Shown here: positions 63,569 to 64,000 of the stretch, one piece after another
Position numbering within the stretch: position 1 is the stretch's first letter
Layout: the number at the start of each line of letters is the position of its first letter
Source: CAVYXZ01 sp963772595
GTDB taxonomy: Bacteria; Chloroflexota; Anaerolineae; Aggregatilineales; Phototrophicaceae
NCBI GenBank assembly: GCA_963772595.1
Contig: CAVYXZ010000007.1
Location: 1,364,001 to 1,428,000, forward strand
DNA: 64,000 nucleotides
Direction of reading: 5' to 3'
Notes under the pieces: generated by a model
The model's input: only the letters and a program-made list of their open reading frames with translations
Database searches by the model: none
Told to the model about the DNA's origin: nothing
Translations under genes and position numbers: made by a program

Positions 63569-64000
63569 TTCCCTTTGTTTTCGCTACTGAATTTGTCAAG
63601 TTCGTCCTGGAAGGCCGCCATAAAGCGCGCCAGGACCATGCCATCGACCACGCGATGATCGCCGCTCAAGGTCAAATGCACGCTGCGGCGGATGTGCAGG
63701 CCGCCAGCGATCACCAGCGGACGTGGCTTGACCGTGCCAATTGCCAGGATGGCGACCTGAGGCGGATTGATGACCGCCGTAAAGCGATCCACCTGTTGGA
63801 CCACCCCCAGATTGCTGATGGTAAAGGTCCCGCCCTGCAAATCGTCGGGCCGCAGCTTGTTGGCGCGCGTGCGCTGGATCAATTCGGCGCTCTCCGCGCT
63901 CAAGCCGCGCAGGGAATAACGATCCGCCTTGTGAATGACCGGCGTCAGCAGGTTATCGCCCTGAGCGACGGCAATGGCAAGATGCACCGACTCGTAGCGC
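63565..64000 (-). CDS. 2-oxoacid dehydrogenase E2 (dihydrolipoyl acyltransferase), C-terminal part
   Basis: The last 144 codons of the catalytic domain; the N-terminal lipoyl and subunit-binding domains lie beyond the window. Motifs TFTISNLGVVQQVDRFTAVI and SGDHRVVDGMVLARF (catalytic HxxxDG) are intact. E2 passes the acyl group from lipoamide to CoA. The frame is open to base 64000. First gene of the E2-E1 alpha-E1 beta-CitE order seen here. Confidence 0.93.
   Translation of the reverse strand, partial: RYESVHLAIAVAQGDNLLTPVIHKADRYSLRGLSAESAELIQRTRANKLRPDDLQGGTFTISNLGVVQQVDRFTAVINPPQVAILAIGTVKPRPLVIAGGLHIRRSVHLTLSGDHRVVDGMVLARFMAAFQDELDKFSSENKGK

Overview
The window looks like a chromosomal piece of an aerobic, heterotrophic Chloroflexota bacterium (Anaerolineae-like). 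This is inferred from the moderately GC-rich coding sequence, the membrane Ser/Thr kinase with a periplasmic binding domain, the family 5 oligosaccharide/peptide importer, the caa3-type oxidase operon and the GTAGGGGC-type palindromic repeats. No rRNA or other marker gene is present to prove it.

Layout. 1-9.3 kb: the end of a receptor Ser/Thr kinase, then mostly minus-strand genes for secreted proteins (a DUF4139 protein, an endonuclease/exonuclease/phosphatase protein, an NTF2-like protein, a beta-propeller, a HEAT-repeat protein). 9.4-16.2 kb: a plus-strand terminal oxidase operon (CuA subunit II with fused cytochrome c, subunit I, two subunit III-like proteins, a multi-spanning membrane protein, subunit IV) followed by a pteridine-reductase-like SDR. 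16.3-19.7 kb: a deoxyribosyltransferase-like protein, a thioredoxin-NHL protein, a Met-rich secreted protein and tRNA-Lys(TTT). 20-34.6 kb: a sugar-sensing system, made of a 1171-residue soluble hybrid regulator (LacI-type sensor, histidine kinase, two receivers, AraC output) and a small receiver-like protein, next to a complete five-gene importer, a sulfatase, a beta-propeller protein and a GH4 glycosidase. 34.7-42.4 kb: a second sulfatase, about 1.9 kb of decayed DNA with ParA and ABC-ATPase relics, an MlrC-family metallopeptidase, an AT-rich 3-methyladenine glycosylase, an alpha-L-fucosidase pseudogene and an L-fuconate dehydratase. 42.6-45.2 kb: an XPB helicase/Bax1 nuclease pair. 45.5-60.5 kb: a GntR-controlled catabolic cluster with a third sulfatase, a family 1 sugar importer whose first permease is fused to a beta-propeller, a six-gene operon (enolase-superfamily enzyme, two-subunit acid-CoA ligase, FixX-like ferredoxin, two-subunit class I fumarase), a TIM-barrel epimerase, a second enolase-superfamily dehydratase and an SDR. 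60.7-64 kb: a 2-oxoacid dehydrogenase complex (E2, E1 alpha, E1 beta) with a CitE/malyl-CoA-lyase-like enzyme.

How the genes work together. Three Cys-type sulfatases, a GH4 enzyme, a fucosidase relic, fuconate dehydratase and two importers point to use of sulfated, probably fucose-containing, glycans. The GntR cluster appears to turn a sugar acid into a dicarboxylic acid, hydrate it, activate it with CoA and split it to acetyl-CoA plus a 2-oxoacid. Near-identical AT-rich operators (core ATATAYAATAT) lie in front of every transcription unit of that cluster.

Quality note. At least ten otherwise complete genes, including oxidase subunit I, the E1 beta subunit and the CoA ligase, carry one single-base frameshift, and the tRNA has one extra base in its T-loop. 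This pattern looks more like uncorrected indel errors in the assembly than real gene loss. By contrast, the ParA, ABC-ATPase and fucosidase relics look truly decayed.
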